Below, piece after piece: positions 26,368 to 36,918 of a stretch of 64,000 nt of DNA (position 1 is the stretch's first letter; each line of letters opens with the position of its first letter). A program made the position numbers and the translations under genes. This stretch comes from Paracoccus marinaquae (GTDB lineage Bacteria > Pseudomonadota > Alphaproteobacteria > Rhodobacterales > Rhodobacteraceae): positions 211,338-275,337 of the forward strand of contig NZ_JAHKNG010000001.1 of NCBI RefSeq assembly GCF_018860165.1, read 5' to 3'. The notes below the pieces were generated by a model. It had not been told where the DNA came from. It worked only from the letters and a program-made list of their open reading frames with translations, and ran no database searches.

Positions 26368-27504
26368 TCAGTAATCGGTCGCCACGATGGTCGGGAAGAA
26401 GGCCACACCCTCACGCGAGACGGCCTTGGTGATGGTCACGCTGTCCCCCAGCGTCACCTCGTAGCGATGCACGCCGCCCAGATGGTCGATGCCGAAGATC
26501 GCCGGAGTTTCGCCGCCGCTGACGGCGATGCTGGATTCACCATTCGCCGCACCCCGGCCGGTGACGTTCCCGCTTTCCATGTCGATGGCCCAGATTTCTT
26601 CGGCCGGCAGTTTGTGCGAGCCGTCGAAGGGGGTGCTGTTCATGGTAATGAACAGCGTTTTCGAAGGCTCGTGATAGCCCATCAGGTTATAGCCCGAGGG
26701 CGCCCAGCCCTCTTCGGCGAAATCGACGGTCCGCACCAGAACCGGCACCTCGCCGCTGTCGTCAACGACATGCAACGCGCCCGCGTAAGAGACATAGACC
26801 AGATTGCCGTCGACACGGACGGCGTTGCCGAACAGCGGGTTGGTGTCGGAATCGAAGATCTTCTCCGACTTGGCAGGCTCGCCGGCGCTGCCATCGGGGG
26901 CATAGCCGTATTTCGTCACCGTCCCGTCGCCGCAGAGCGTGCTGAAGGCGTGGCCCTCGATGGTCGGATAGGCAGTCCAGCAGCCCGGCGTCGGGATCTC
27001 GACCAGATCGGCCCCGGCGGTCAGATCGACGATATTGACCGAGGTCGCGGGTGTGGCGTTCTGCACCACCAGATAGGCGCCGTCGGCCGACAGGTTCAGC
27101 ACCCCCTTCTGGCTCAGCGTTTGCGCCAGCTTGTCCGAGATGGTGAATTCGCGCCGCGCATTCAGCGTCGCCGCGTCCCATTCATGGACCACGGCCTCGA
27201 TCTCGCCATAGGTGTAGCGGCGCTGATAGACCGACGAGGTATAAAGCGTCGAGCGATCCGGGCTCATCAGCATCTGGCTGAAATTGCCGGCGCCGATATT
27301 CCCCTCCATCGAGAGATCCTCGGCATTCAGCACCGAGACCTGACTGGGGCCGGAAATGCCCATATCCATGACATAGACATGTTCACCCTCGGAAATGCGT
27401 TCCTCGACGGTCAGGGTCTCGGGCTGGATATCGGCTTCCTGTCCGAAGGCATGACTGCCCGGCACGGCCATGGCAGTAAGGGCGATGATGAGGTGATGTT
27501 TCAT
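26368..27504 (-). CDS. aauB: Aromatic amine dehydrogenase large subunit
   Basis: 378 residues from ATG 27504: signal peptide (LIIALTAMAVPGSHAFG) and a seven-bladed propeller. Segments VVQNATPATSVNIVDL, the disulfide-like GCW..TLCGDG pair, WAPSGYNLMGYH and HKLPAEEIWAIDMESG match the aromatic amine dehydrogenase heavy chain more than MauB. It forms the alpha2beta2 shell around the TTQ subunit and shapes the substrate channel, in the periplasm. The same frame is open to ATG 27654, which has a very strong ribosome site (GGGAGGA); that start would add 50 basic residues before the signal peptide. I keep 27504 because it begins at the signal peptide and has AGCAGG before it. Confidence 0.88.
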   Translation of the reverse strand: MKHHLIIALTAMAVPGSHAFGQEADIQPETLTVEERISEGEHVYVMDMGISGPSQVSVLNAEDLSMEGNIGAGNFSQMLMSPDRSTLYTSSVYQRRYTYGEIEAVVHEWDAATLNARREFTISDKLAQTLSQKGVLNLSADGAYLVVQNATPATSVNIVDLTAGADLVEIPTPGCWTAYPTIEGHAFSTLCGDGTVTKYGYAPDGSAGEPAKSEKIFDSDTNPLFGNAVRVDGNLVYVSYAGALHVVDDSGEVPVLVRTVDFAEEGWAPSGYNLMGYHEPSKTLFITMNSTPFDGSHKLPAEEIWAIDMESGNVTGRGAANGESSIAVSGGETPAIFGIDHLGGVHRYEVTLGDSVTITKAVSREGVAFFPTIVATDY

Positions 27505-27776
27505 TGGCAACCTGCTGGACTGTGTTGACGGGTTTGAGGAAAGCGAAGGCCGGCCCGCCACCCGCACCCGGTGCGAGACGCAGGCGGCATGAGGCCGCAA
27601 GGCAGTGCTGGCCACGCGAGGTCGCGCGGCCCGTGCCGGATCTGACGGGTCCATGACTGTCCTCCCACGATGCCGGTCCTCCTCCGGCTTCGTTTCAGAA
27701 CATCACAAGGGGGTGGGCCGGTCTTGGCTTGCGGCGCCAGAGATGCTGTTCCATGCGCCAAAAAAAATGTTCATGA
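27505..27776 (-). promoter_or_regulatory. Upstream region of the aau operon
   Basis: These 272 bases separate the AraC-type regulator from aauB, both leftward. A T8 run (read on the minus strand, 27759-27767) lies a few bases after the regulator's stop but without a convincing GC stem. GGGAGGA at 27660-27666 followed by ATG 27654 is a near-ideal translation start in frame with aauB. I see no clear direct repeats for AraC binding. The aau promoter most likely lies between 27680 and 27760. Confidence 0.4.
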
Positions 27777-28691
27777 TCAATGGTTCGCGCGACGTCTGGC
27801 ATGATCGGCGTGATAGCCGCCGGGCGACATGTCGTAACGCTGGCGGAAGCCGCGGTTGAAATGCGACAGGTCGTTGAAGCCGGCCCGATAGGCCAGATCC
27901 GAGATCGAGGGCTGCTGATCCAGTTGCGCCGCACGGCGCAGGTGGCTGGCCACCAGCTTCAGCCGCCGCTCGAACAGGAAGCGGGTGAAGGTGGTGCCAT
28001 TATCGCAGAAATCCCGCTGCAACTGGCGGCGCGACATGCGCACCATCACGGCCAGTTGCTCGACCGAGAAATCCGGGTCCGGCAGGTGCCGCTCGACCGT
28101 CTCGCAGATGAAGCGGAACCGGCCGTGCCGGTCGCGGAACCCTGCGGCACTGGTGGGCGAACGCTCGGCCCGGAACATCAGCCCGATGAAGTCGAACAGG
28201 TAGTCGGCCGGGGTCTCGTCCGCGCCGTTCTCGGCCAGCAGGGTCATCAGGCTGGAATGCAGTGGATGGCCGGGGCTGACCCGCCGCCCGATGGCCGGCG
28301 CGTCTGCGCGCCCCTCGAGGCATAGTTCGCGCGGAAGATGCACCGAACTGAACGAGGCATCGCGTCCCTCGAAACGAAGCTCGGCCGTGCGGGTCGAATC
28401 CATCAGCAGCCCGTCACCGGGGCGCAGGACCTCTTCGCGGCCGTTGTGGATCACCCCCATCTCGCCGGTTTTCTGCAGCAGCAGGAACAGATATTCGCTG
28501 TCGTCGCGGCGGATGCCGGCGCGCAGCCGCTCGATCCGGTCGATCTGGCAGTTCATTTCGGCGATGTCGACGCCGTGGCGGTTGCGCAGGCGAAAGTCAC
28601 CGATCCCGCCGCGGCCAGTTCTGACCGGCCGGCTGTAATAATGGCCGCAATTGGCCAGGACACAATTGCTCCACTCGTCGAAACACATCAT
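27777..28691 (-). CDS. AraC family regulator, FeaR-like
   Basis: 304 residues. The N-terminal half (to about 190) is an AraC-binding-like domain of the type in FeaR and related activators (SEYLFLLLQKTGEMGVIHNGREEVLRPGDGLLMDS). The C-terminal HTH_18 region has two helix-turn-helix units (VEQLAVMVRMSRRQLQRDF and ISDLAYRAGFNDLSHFNRGFRQRYDMSP). FeaR activates phenylethylamine and tyramine oxidation genes in E. coli. Placed directly upstream of aauB on the same strand, it is the obvious candidate activator of this amine dehydrogenase operon (inference). Two ATG codons in tandem; a GGGAGGG sequence precedes. Confidence 0.85.
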   Translation of the reverse strand: MMCFDEWSNCVLANCGHYYSRPVRTGRGGIGDFRLRNRHGVDIAEMNCQIDRIERLRAGIRRDDSEYLFLLLQKTGEMGVIHNGREEVLRPGDGLLMDSTRTAELRFEGRDASFSSVHLPRELCLEGRADAPAIGRRVSPGHPLHSSLMTLLAENGADETPADYLFDFIGLMFRAERSPTSAAGFRDRHGRFRFICETVERHLPDPDFSVEQLAVMVRMSRRQLQRDFCDNGTTFTRFLFERRLKLVASHLRRAAQLDQQPSISDLAYRAGFNDLSHFNRGFRQRYDMSPGGYHADHARRRANH

Positions 28692-28812
28692 GGCCTTTCC
28701 CTCCCAAAAAAGGCTGCGTTCCCCATAATGCGCGGTTGCCCGACGGCGATCAATATGTCTTTCCGGGTGGCCGATGCGGCGGTTGCGGCATCGGCGCCGA
28801 TGCGCCGGATCG

Positions 28813-29568
28813 CTATGGCGCGGTATAGCCTCCGTCGACCAGATGATAGCTGCCGGTGATGAAGCTGGCGCGGTCCGACAGCAGAAAGCAGGTCAGCGCC
28901 GAAACCTCTTCGGGCCGGCCGATCCGCCCGACGGGATGCAGGCCGGCCAGTGCCGCCAGCGTCGCGGCATCGAGGTTCTTCGACAGCAAGGGCGTGTCGA
29001 TGAAGGCCGGTCCGACCGAGTTCACGCGGATCCCCTCGGGCGCGTATTCCATCGCCGCCGTGCGGGTCAGCCCAAGCAGCGCATGCTTGGCCGCGACATA
29101 GGCGCCGGCATTGGCAAAGCCGACGCTGCCGAGGATCGAGGCCATGTTGACGATGGCCCCGCCCCCGGCGGCCTGCATCGCCGGGATCTGATAGCGCATG
29201 CAGTAGAAGACCCCGTTCAGGTTGACATCGATCACCGTCCGCCAGCCGTCCAGCGGATAGTCCCCGACCCGCGCCGACGGCCCGCCGATGCCGGCATTGT
29301 TCACGGCCAGATCAAGCTTGCCGAAAGCCCCGACCGCGCGCGCGACCATCGCCTCGACCTGATCGGCCTGCGCGACATCCGCCGCAAAAGCCTCGGCCGT
29401 GCCGCCGGTGTCGCGGATCTCGGCCGCCAGCGCACGCGCCGGGGCCTCGTCCAGATCGGCGATCAGGACCGAGGCGCCGCGCAGGGCCAGTTCGCGGGCG
29501 ATGGCCGCGCCGATGCCCGAACTGCCCCCGGTGACGAGGGCGGATTTCCCGTCGAAATCTCTGTCCAT
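28813..29568 (-). CDS. Short-chain dehydrogenase/reductase
   Basis: 251 residues of the classical SDR family: cofactor motif TGGSSGIG at 13-20, NNAG near 90, catalytic serine in NMASILGS, and the Y-x3-K pair in AYVAAKHA. D38 or so after the second strand (LIADLDE) suggests NAD+ preference. C-terminus GSYHLVDGGYTAP is standard. The substrate is unknown. A perfect FNR box is centred about 60 bp upstream of the start, so expression probably depends on oxygen. It sits between the AraC regulator and the octaheme cytochrome gene on the same strand. Confidence 0.9.
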   Translation of the reverse strand: MDRDFDGKSALVTGGSSGIGAAIARELALRGASVLIADLDEAPARALAAEIRDTGGTAEAFAADVAQADQVEAMVARAVGAFGKLDLAVNNAGIGGPSARVGDYPLDGWRTVIDVNLNGVFYCMRYQIPAMQAAGGGAIVNMASILGSVGFANAGAYVAAKHALLGLTRTAAMEYAPEGIRVNSVGPAFIDTPLLSKNLDAATLAALAGLHPVGRIGRPEEVSALTCFLLSDRASFITGSYHLVDGGYTAP

Positions 29569-29621
29569 CGAAGCCTCCTTGATGACGCGATCATATCTGG
29601 CACGCCCGAAGGGAACAGGCG

Positions 29622-29635
29622 TTGATCCGGATCAA
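29622..29635. promoter_or_regulatory. Perfect FNR/CRP-family box
   Basis: TTGAT-CCGG-ATCAA is an exact copy of the FNR consensus TTGAT-N4-ATCAA and fully palindromic. It is 54 bp from the SDR start codon, a distance that fits a class II activated promoter at -41.5. In Paracoccus the site could be read by FnrP or a related regulator. The other flank is the 3' end of the octaheme cytochrome gene, so the SDR gene is the only nearby start it can control. Confidence 0.7.
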
Positions 29636-29669
29636 GGCCCGCAGTGGGAGGCGATCGTCCCTGCGCCCC

Positions 29670-31640
29670 CTAATCGGCCGCCGGGGGAGGAGGGGGGGCA
29701 GCCATGCCGCCCTGTCCGTTCAGGTCGGCCAGGAAGGCATCGAGGCTGGCATCGCCCGGATTGACCGCCCGTGCCCTGTCGATCACCGCGCGCGCGGCCC
29801 GTGGCCCCCCGGAGAGCGCGGCGAGCCGCGCCAGCATGATCCAGGCATCGACGCGCTGCGGGTCCATCTGCACGACCTCGTCGAAGGCCCCCGCGGCGGC
29901 GGGGAAGTTGCGCAGGGTCAGCGCCGTGCCCGCCAGTTGCAGATGGGTCTCGGGAAAGTCCAGCCTCTGCGACACCGCCTCGCGCCATTCGCCGAAGGCG
30001 GCCCGCATCGGTGCCTGCGCCGCTGCGGGCATCTGATCCGGTGGCATCATCAGCAGCTCACGCGCCGCCTCGATCCGGACCGTGCGGATCGGATCGTCCA
30101 GCAGACGGGCCAGACGCCCGGCCCGCTCGGCCGGCGGGGCCAGACGTTGCAGCCCGGCCGCCGCGGCGCGCACCACCGGGTCGGGATCATCAAGCAGCGG
30201 CACGAGGCGGGTGGCGGTCGTGGGGCTGTTGGAGGCCCGAAGCAGCCAAAGGGCAGTCGCGCGCACGATCCCCGGCTGGGCCTGGTCCTCGGCCAGGGCG
30301 GCCAGATCGGTGGCTGCCGCCACCGGATCCTGCCGTCCGCGGGCCAGCACCGTTCCGTAATGCGGGCGGCTTTGCGAACCGTCCGGGAACCGCTCTGCGA
30401 TCGCGGCTGCGGCCCAGTCCGGCTTGCGGTCCCGGTGGCAGTCGGTGCAGGCGTCGCTGGCGCCGGTCTGATCGGCCAGATCCGGGCGCGGGATGCGGAA
30501 GGAATGGTCCCGCCGCCAGTCATTGCCCATGTAGACGCGCTGCGGCATGTGGCAGCTGGCGCATTGCGCGCCCTCGCTGCCGGGTTCGTGAAAGTGATGC
30601 TCGGGGCTGTCGTATTCGGCGGGCTTCAGGGTCGGAAAGCGGGGATTGCCGGCGGGGTTGTGGCACTGGGTACACAGCGCATTGCCCTCGGCCAGCGTCT
30701 CGATCGCATGCGGGTTGTGGCAGTCGACGCAGCCGACCCCCTTGTCATACATCTTCGATTGCAGGAACGAGCCATAGACATAGACCTCGTCCTCGATCTG
30801 GCCGTCGGCCTGATACAGGCCCGGACGCAGCAGGGCGAGGTTATAGGCGTCATGGTAGGGCGTGCCGGGCAGCGGGTTGCCGTCCAGATGCGACTCGCGC
30901 CGGGAATGGCATGTCGCGCATTGCTGGATCGCGGCCTCGCGGTCCGAGAAATCGACCCGGAAACCATAATTCGGCGGCGGGTCCTGCGTGGTCGCGGCCC
31001 GGGCCCAGTCCAGATGCTGTCGCGCCGGCCCGTGGCAGGCCTCGCAGCCGACGCCGATCTCGGCCTGGGTCGAGGCATAGGTTTTCGTCCTCGGGTCGAA
31101 GTTCTTTTCGTAGCCGGTGGCGTGACATTCGGCGCAGCGCGCGTTCCAGGTCTTGTAGGGGCCGGTCCAGTGCAGCCCGTCGTCGGGCGGCAGGTCCTGA
31201 TCGGGATAGAGATGGAACCAGTCGCCCTTCTCGGTATCCCAGACCACGTCAAAGCTTTGCAGCCGGCCGGGTTCGGTTTCCAGCAGATATTGCTGCAGCG
31301 GCGCCACGCCGGCCACCGACTGCACCGGATAGCGCGTCGTCTTGCCGTCCTTCTCGTAGACGGTGATGACATGGGTGCCGTCCGGCTCGACACTGAACCG
31401 GGCGGTCATGCCGTCATGGACGAATTCGGTATCGTTGAAATCGGCAAGGATGTTCGCGGCCGTTGCCTCGGTCCAGGCGAGGGCGTGATCCGAGCCGGAC
31501 CAGGCCTCGGCAGCCTCGGCATGGCAGGCGGTGCAGCTGGCCGAGCCGACATAATCCTGCGCGTCCTGGGCCCGTGCGGCCGGGGGCGCAGCGATCAGGG
31601 CGACCAGCATCGTGGTCGCAAACCAGGTCAGCACATGCAT
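29670..31640 (-). CDS. Octaheme cytochrome c with HEAT and TPR repeats
   Basis: 656 residues. A signal peptide ([25 protein letters not shown]) precedes eight CxxCH sites at about 36, 169, 199, 241, 304, 323, 360 and 398, resembling the cytochrome c554 type of multiheme arrangement. Residues from about 440 form HEAT-like repeats ([26 protein letters not shown]) and the last 100 form TPR repeats. The protein ends in a proline-rich tail (PPPPPAAD). It should be periplasmic and could carry out multi-electron chemistry or electron transfer; no substrate can be assigned. ATG 31640 is preferred over ATG 31646 because GAGG lies 6 nt before the former and touches the latter. Confidence 0.82.
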   Translation of the reverse strand: MHVLTWFATTMLVALIAAPPAARAQDAQDYVGSASCTACHAEAAEAWSGSDHALAWTEATAANILADFNDTEFVHDGMTARFSVEPDGTHVITVYEKDGKTTRYPVQSVAGVAPLQQYLLETEPGRLQSFDVVWDTEKGDWFHLYPDQDLPPDDGLHWTGPYKTWNARCAECHATGYEKNFDPRTKTYASTQAEIGVGCEACHGPARQHLDWARAATTQDPPPNYGFRVDFSDREAAIQQCATCHSRRESHLDGNPLPGTPYHDAYNLALLRPGLYQADGQIEDEVYVYGSFLQSKMYDKGVGCVDCHNPHAIETLAEGNALCTQCHNPAGNPRFPTLKPAEYDSPEHHFHEPGSEGAQCASCHMPQRVYMGNDWRRDHSFRIPRPDLADQTGASDACTDCHRDRKPDWAAAAIAERFPDGSQSRPHYGTVLARGRQDPVAAATDLAALAEDQAQPGIVRATALWLLRASNSPTTATRLVPLLDDPDPVVRAAAAGLQRLAPPAERAGRLARLLDDPIRTVRIEAARELLMMPPDQMPAAAQAPMRAAFGEWREAVSQRLDFPETHLQLAGTALTLRNFPAAAGAFDEVVQMDPQRVDAWIMLARLAALSGGPRAARAVIDRARAVNPGDASLDAFLADLNGQGGMAAPPPPPAAD

Positions 31641-31765
31641 CTGCATCCTCGTCGGAGCGCGTTCCGGCGCCCCGACAGTTGCATTCACGAAACGGGTTGG
31701 CAACCCCGGCCCCTCGGGCGGCCGGCCTCAAGGCCGAGATCATGGACGGGCGTCTTGCGCCGGTC

Positions 31766-32284
31766 TCAGATCAGGCCGTCCAACAGCAGGAAACCGGGCA
31801 GCCAGCCGGTGAGTATCCCGGTCAGCAGCGTCACCCAGGCGGTCTGGCGCTGGATCGGGCGGCCAAGCGCCAGAAGCAGGAAATACATGAACCACAGCGC
31901 CCCCCAGACCAGCCAGTTGGCGGCCAGCCACAGCTCGGCCGCCGATCCGGCCGAGGCGACCGCGCGCAGAAAAACCGGAACCGTGGTGATCGCCACGAAC
32001 AGGCTGAACCAGCCCAGCCCGCGGCCATCGACGGCAACCAGCCGGTTATGGGCGACCCACAGATAGGTGGTGCTGAACATCAGGGTCAGGGCCGCGGCGC
32101 GGATCGTGGCCGGGTCCGCCCCCGACCCGAAGGCGTCGTTGATGACCACCCCCGCCGCGACCAGCCCGGACACGACATTGATGACCACGATCTCGCGATC
32201 CTCGATCCGGCCCATCAGCCACAGCCCGTTCAGGAACAGGACCGCGCCGACATAGAACAGAAGAAATCCCAGCAACATGAACAT
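31766..32284 (-). CDS. AmiS/UreI family amide or urea channel
   Basis: 172 residues with six transmembrane helices. The start [23 protein letters not shown] and the segment [12 protein letters not shown] are the conserved parts of the AmiS/UreI family. UreI is a proton-gated urea channel; AmiS is linked to short-chain amide uptake. No urease or aliphatic amidase gene is in the window, so the substrate is open. It ends 119 bases before the start of the octaheme gene on the same strand. Confidence 0.87.
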   Translation of the reverse strand: MFMLLGFLLFYVGAVLFLNGLWLMGRIEDREIVVINVVSGLVAAGVVINDAFGSGADPATIRAAALTLMFSTTYLWVAHNRLVAVDGRGLGWFSLFVAITTVPVFLRAVASAGSAAELWLAANWLVWGALWFMYFLLLALGRPIQRQTAWVTLLTGILTGWLPGFLLLDGLI

Positions 32285-32659
32285 TCTCTCCCCGGTGCCC
32301 GTCCCGACGATCCGGGGCGGGTGCGGCTTATGCCTCGATCCGAGGTCGCCCTACCTCGGCAACCGATGTTTCGGTCCGTCGGCATTCGGCCGGATCCCGC
32401 AATCGAAGATCCCGCCGGGGATTGCAAGGGGCGCGCAGAGGTCGGGCATGGCCAGGATGCTGCTGTCGCCCTGGCGTTTCTGTTCGCGGACCGGCGAATG
32501 GCATTCCTCAACAAGGAGGATGCGTGGCGAGGCAACCCGGACGTGCTCGAAAGCCGGGACTCCGGATCGGACTCTCTGTCCGTCCCTGATCATTGGACAA
32601 TGGCTGGTGTTCGGCGGTATGCCAACGGGCAAGGCATCAGGATTCGGCGGACGGGAGAC
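32285..32659. other. Intergenic region upstream of malate synthase G
   Basis: These 375 bases lie between two divergent genes (AmiS/UreI leftward, malate synthase rightward). No convincing gene. Two small dyads are visible: CCGAGGT/ACCTCGG at 32340-32359 with a 6-nt loop and GCAATC/GATTGC at 32399-32425. Either could be operator-like, but neither matches a site I know. Open frames crossing the region are continuations of neighbouring frames. Confidence 0.5.
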
Positions 32660-34834
32660 ATGACCATGACCGAGACAGGATTTGGCGGCATCTGTGATCG
32701 GGAAGGAATGCGGGTTGATGCAGGCCTCGCCCGTTTCATCGAAGAGCGGGCATTGCCCGGAACCGGGATCGACCCGGCGCAGTTCTGGTCGGGCCTCTCG
32801 GAACTGGCCCATGTCTTCGGCCCGCGCAATCGGGCGCTGCTGGCCCGGCGGCAGGATCTGCAGGACCGTATCGACGACTGGCACCGCCGTCATCGCAACC
32901 GCCCGCATGACCGCGAGGGGTACAAGGCCTTCCTGAAGGAGATCGGCTATATCGCGCCCGAAGGTGGCGATTTCACCATCGCGACGGCCAATGTCGACCC
33001 CGAAATCGCCCGCGTGCCGGGGCCGCAACTGGTCGTGCCCTCGACCAATGCGCGTTTCGTGCTGAACGCCGCCAATGCCCGCTGGGGCAGCCTTTACGAT
33101 TGCCTTTATGGCACCGACGCCATGGGCCTGCCGCTGCCTTCGGGCGGGTTCGACAATGGCCGCGGCGCCCGCGTCGTGTCGCGCACGGCCGTCTTCCTCG
33201 ATGAGACCTTCCCGCTGACCGCGACCAGCCACGGCAAGGCTGCGCGCTATGCCGTCCGCGACGGCGCGCTGGAGGTGGGTGGCTCGGCCCTGAAGGAGCC
33301 GGGCAAGTTCGTGGGCTTCACCGGCGCCGCCGACAATCCCGACTCGATCCTTCTGCGCAATCACGGGCTGCATGTCGAACTGGTCTTCGACCGCAGCCAT
33401 CCGATCGGCAGCCAGACCTCGTCGGGTCTGGCCGACGTGCGGCTGGAATCGGCCATGTCGGCGATCATTGACTGCGAGGATTCGGTCGCCTGCGTCGATG
33501 CCGAGGACAAGGTTCTGGCCTATGGCAACTGGCTGGGCTTGATGCAGGGCGACCTGTCCGAACGCTTTGAGAAGGGTGGCAGGACCATCACCCGCGCGCT
33601 GCATGGCGACCGCGCCTTCACCGCGCCCGACGGCACCCCGTTCAGCGTCAAGGGCCGCGCCCTTCTGCTGGTGCGCAATGTCGGCCATCTGATGACCAAC
33701 CCGGCGATCCACGACCGCGACGGCAACGAGATCTTCGAGGGGCTGATGGACGCGATGGTGACCACGCTGATCGCCATGCACGATCTGAGAAAGGACGGCG
33801 GCGACCGCAACTCGGTCACCGGCTCGGTCTATGTCGTCAAGCCCAAGATGCACGGCCCCGACGAGGTCGCCTTCGCCGACGAGATCTTCACCCATGTCGA
33901 GAAGGTGCTGGGCCTGCCGCAATACACGGTCAAGCTGGGCATCATGGACGAGGAGCGCCGCACCAGCGTCAACCTGAAGGAATGCATCCGCGCCGGGCGG
34001 AACCGGGTCTGCTTTATCAATACCGGCTTCCTCGACCGCACCGGCGACGAGATCCACACCTCGATGGAGGCCGGCGCGTTCAGCCGCAAGGATTTCATCA
34101 AGCGCAAGAGCTGGATCATCGCCTACGAGAACCAGAACGTCGATATCGGGCTGGAATGCGGGCTGGCGGGCAAGGCGCAGATCGGCAAGGGCATGTGGGC
34201 GGTACCCGACCGCATGGCCGCGATGCTGGAACAGAAGATCGAACATCCCCGCGCCGGTGCCAATTGCGCCTGGGTGCCCAGCCCGACCGCGGCCACGCTG
34301 CACGCGCTGCATTACCACAAGGTCGATGTGCTGGCCGTGCAGCAGCAACTGGCCGCGGGCGGACGGCGGGCCTATGTCGATGCGCTGCTGGACATTCCGC
34401 TGGCCGCCTATCAGCAATGGTCGCCGGCCCAGGTCCGGCGCGAGGTGGAAAACAACGCGCAGGGCATCCTTGGCTATGTCGTGCGCTGGATCGACCAGGG
34501 CGTCGGTTGTTCCAAGGTGCCCGATATCAACGATGTCGGCCTGATGGAGGATCGCGCGACCTGCCGTATCTCGGCCCAGCATATCGCCAACTGGATGCAT
34601 CACGGCGTCGTCGGCCGCGACGAGGTGACGGCGATCATGCAGCGCATGGCCGAGGTGGTGGACCGCCAGAACGCGGGCGACCCGCTGTATCGTCCGATGG
34701 CGCCGGGCTTTGACGGCATCGCCTTCCAGGCCGCCTGCGATCTGGTCTTCGAGGGCCGCGTGCAGCCTTCGGGCTATACCGAGCCGGTGCTGCATGCCCG
34801 GCGGCTGGAACTGAAGGCGCGGGCGCGCGGCTGA
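32660..34834 (+). CDS. glcB: Malate synthase G
   Basis: 724 residues, the length of isoform G. Recognisable segments are [93 protein letters not shown] and the C-terminal [21 protein letters not shown] with the catalytic aspartate near there. It condenses glyoxylate and acetyl-CoA to malate, allowing growth on C2 compounds and disposal of glycolate. GGGAG precedes ATG 32660 closely; a second ATG two codons later has better spacing. No isocitrate lyase gene is adjacent. Confidence 0.96.
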   Translation: MTMTETGFGGICDREGMRVDAGLARFIEERALPGTGIDPAQFWSGLSELAHVFGPRNRALLARRQDLQDRIDDWHRRHRNRPHDREGYKAFLKEIGYIAPEGGDFTIATANVDPEIARVPGPQLVVPSTNARFVLNAANARWGSLYDCLYGTDAMGLPLPSGGFDNGRGARVVSRTAVFLDETFPLTATSHGKAARYAVRDGALEVGGSALKEPGKFVGFTGAADNPDSILLRNHGLHVELVFDRSHPIGSQTSSGLADVRLESAMSAIIDCEDSVACVDAEDKVLAYGNWLGLMQGDLSERFEKGGRTITRALHGDRAFTAPDGTPFSVKGRALLLVRNVGHLMTNPAIHDRDGNEIFEGLMDAMVTTLIAMHDLRKDGGDRNSVTGSVYVVKPKMHGPDEVAFADEIFTHVEKVLGLPQYTVKLGIMDEERRTSVNLKECIRAGRNRVCFINTGFLDRTGDEIHTSMEAGAFSRKDFIKRKSWIIAYENQNVDIGLECGLAGKAQIGKGMWAVPDRMAAMLEQKIEHPRAGANCAWVPSPTAATLHALHYHKVDVLAVQQQLAAGGRRAYVDALLDIPLAAYQQWSPAQVRREVENNAQGILGYVVRWIDQGVGCSKVPDINDVGLMEDRATCRISAQHIANWMHHGVVGRDEVTAIMQRMAEVVDRQNAGDPLYRPMAPGFDGIAFQAACDLVFEGRVQPSGYTEPVLHARRLELKARARG

Positions 34835-34959
34835 GACGCGGGGCCGGGGCGAACGGTCCCGGCTGACCCTCTCGCCCTTGCCGGCGGTGGGACGGGGCCG
34901 GCAGGCCCTTGAGACTGCCGGATCGGAAAGGGTAGGCCGCTTGTGGCGGGATGCGGCGT

Positions 34960-36608
<1,649 letters not shown>

Positions 36609-36918
36609 GCGGATCGTGGCGCCGCGCCGGGGCGGGATGAAAAAAACGTCTGGAATTGTCGCGCGGACGGCGAATGCCGGGACGGTGGCGGGGCAAAACC
36701 GGCCGCGCGGGAACCTGGGTTCGCTGCGCCGCGGCGAAAGCCATATAATTTCCCCGGACCGGGCCGGGCATTTCGGCCCGATCGCCCCGGATTCGGCCTT
36801 TTGCGCCCCGAGCCACGGTTGAATGTCCCAAATCACGGGTCTATGGGCGGGCCGACGACACGCGCCGCCAGCCGGCATAGGCCGCCGACCGATTCCCTGA
36901 GCAACCGAGCATTCGATC
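36609..36918 (+). promoter_or_regulatory. Leader/promoter region of sat-cysC
   Basis: These 310 bases contain no convincing gene. TATAAT at 36744-36749 is a perfect -10 hexamer in very GC-rich DNA, with only a weak -35 (TTCGCT, 18 bp upstream). It would give a leader of about 165 nt. CGGGCC/GGCCCG pairs around 36760-36780 can form a hairpin in that leader. I cannot match the leader to a known riboswitch. Confidence 0.35.

Noticed and set aside
24684..27504. Methylamine dehydrogenase (mau) operon
   Set aside because: Gene order and TTQ residues fit both families, but the small-subunit text around DGKEYLVSYNDCCGK and the large-subunit segments are nearer to aromatic amine dehydrogenase. Typical mau genes (mauF, mauC, mauG, mauM, mauN) are absent.
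27759..27779. Terminator of the AraC gene
   Set aside because: There is a T8 run on the minus strand but only a weak TGATCA dyad before it, not a GC stem.
36637..36822. Small open frame with a purine-rich site before sat-cysC
   Set aside because: No recognisable protein features; it covers the likely promoter TATAAT and has random-looking composition.
36609..36918. SAM-type riboswitch upstream of sulfate assimilation genes
   Set aside because: I could not fit the leader to SAM-I, SAM-II or SAH secondary structure by eye; only simple hairpins are visible.
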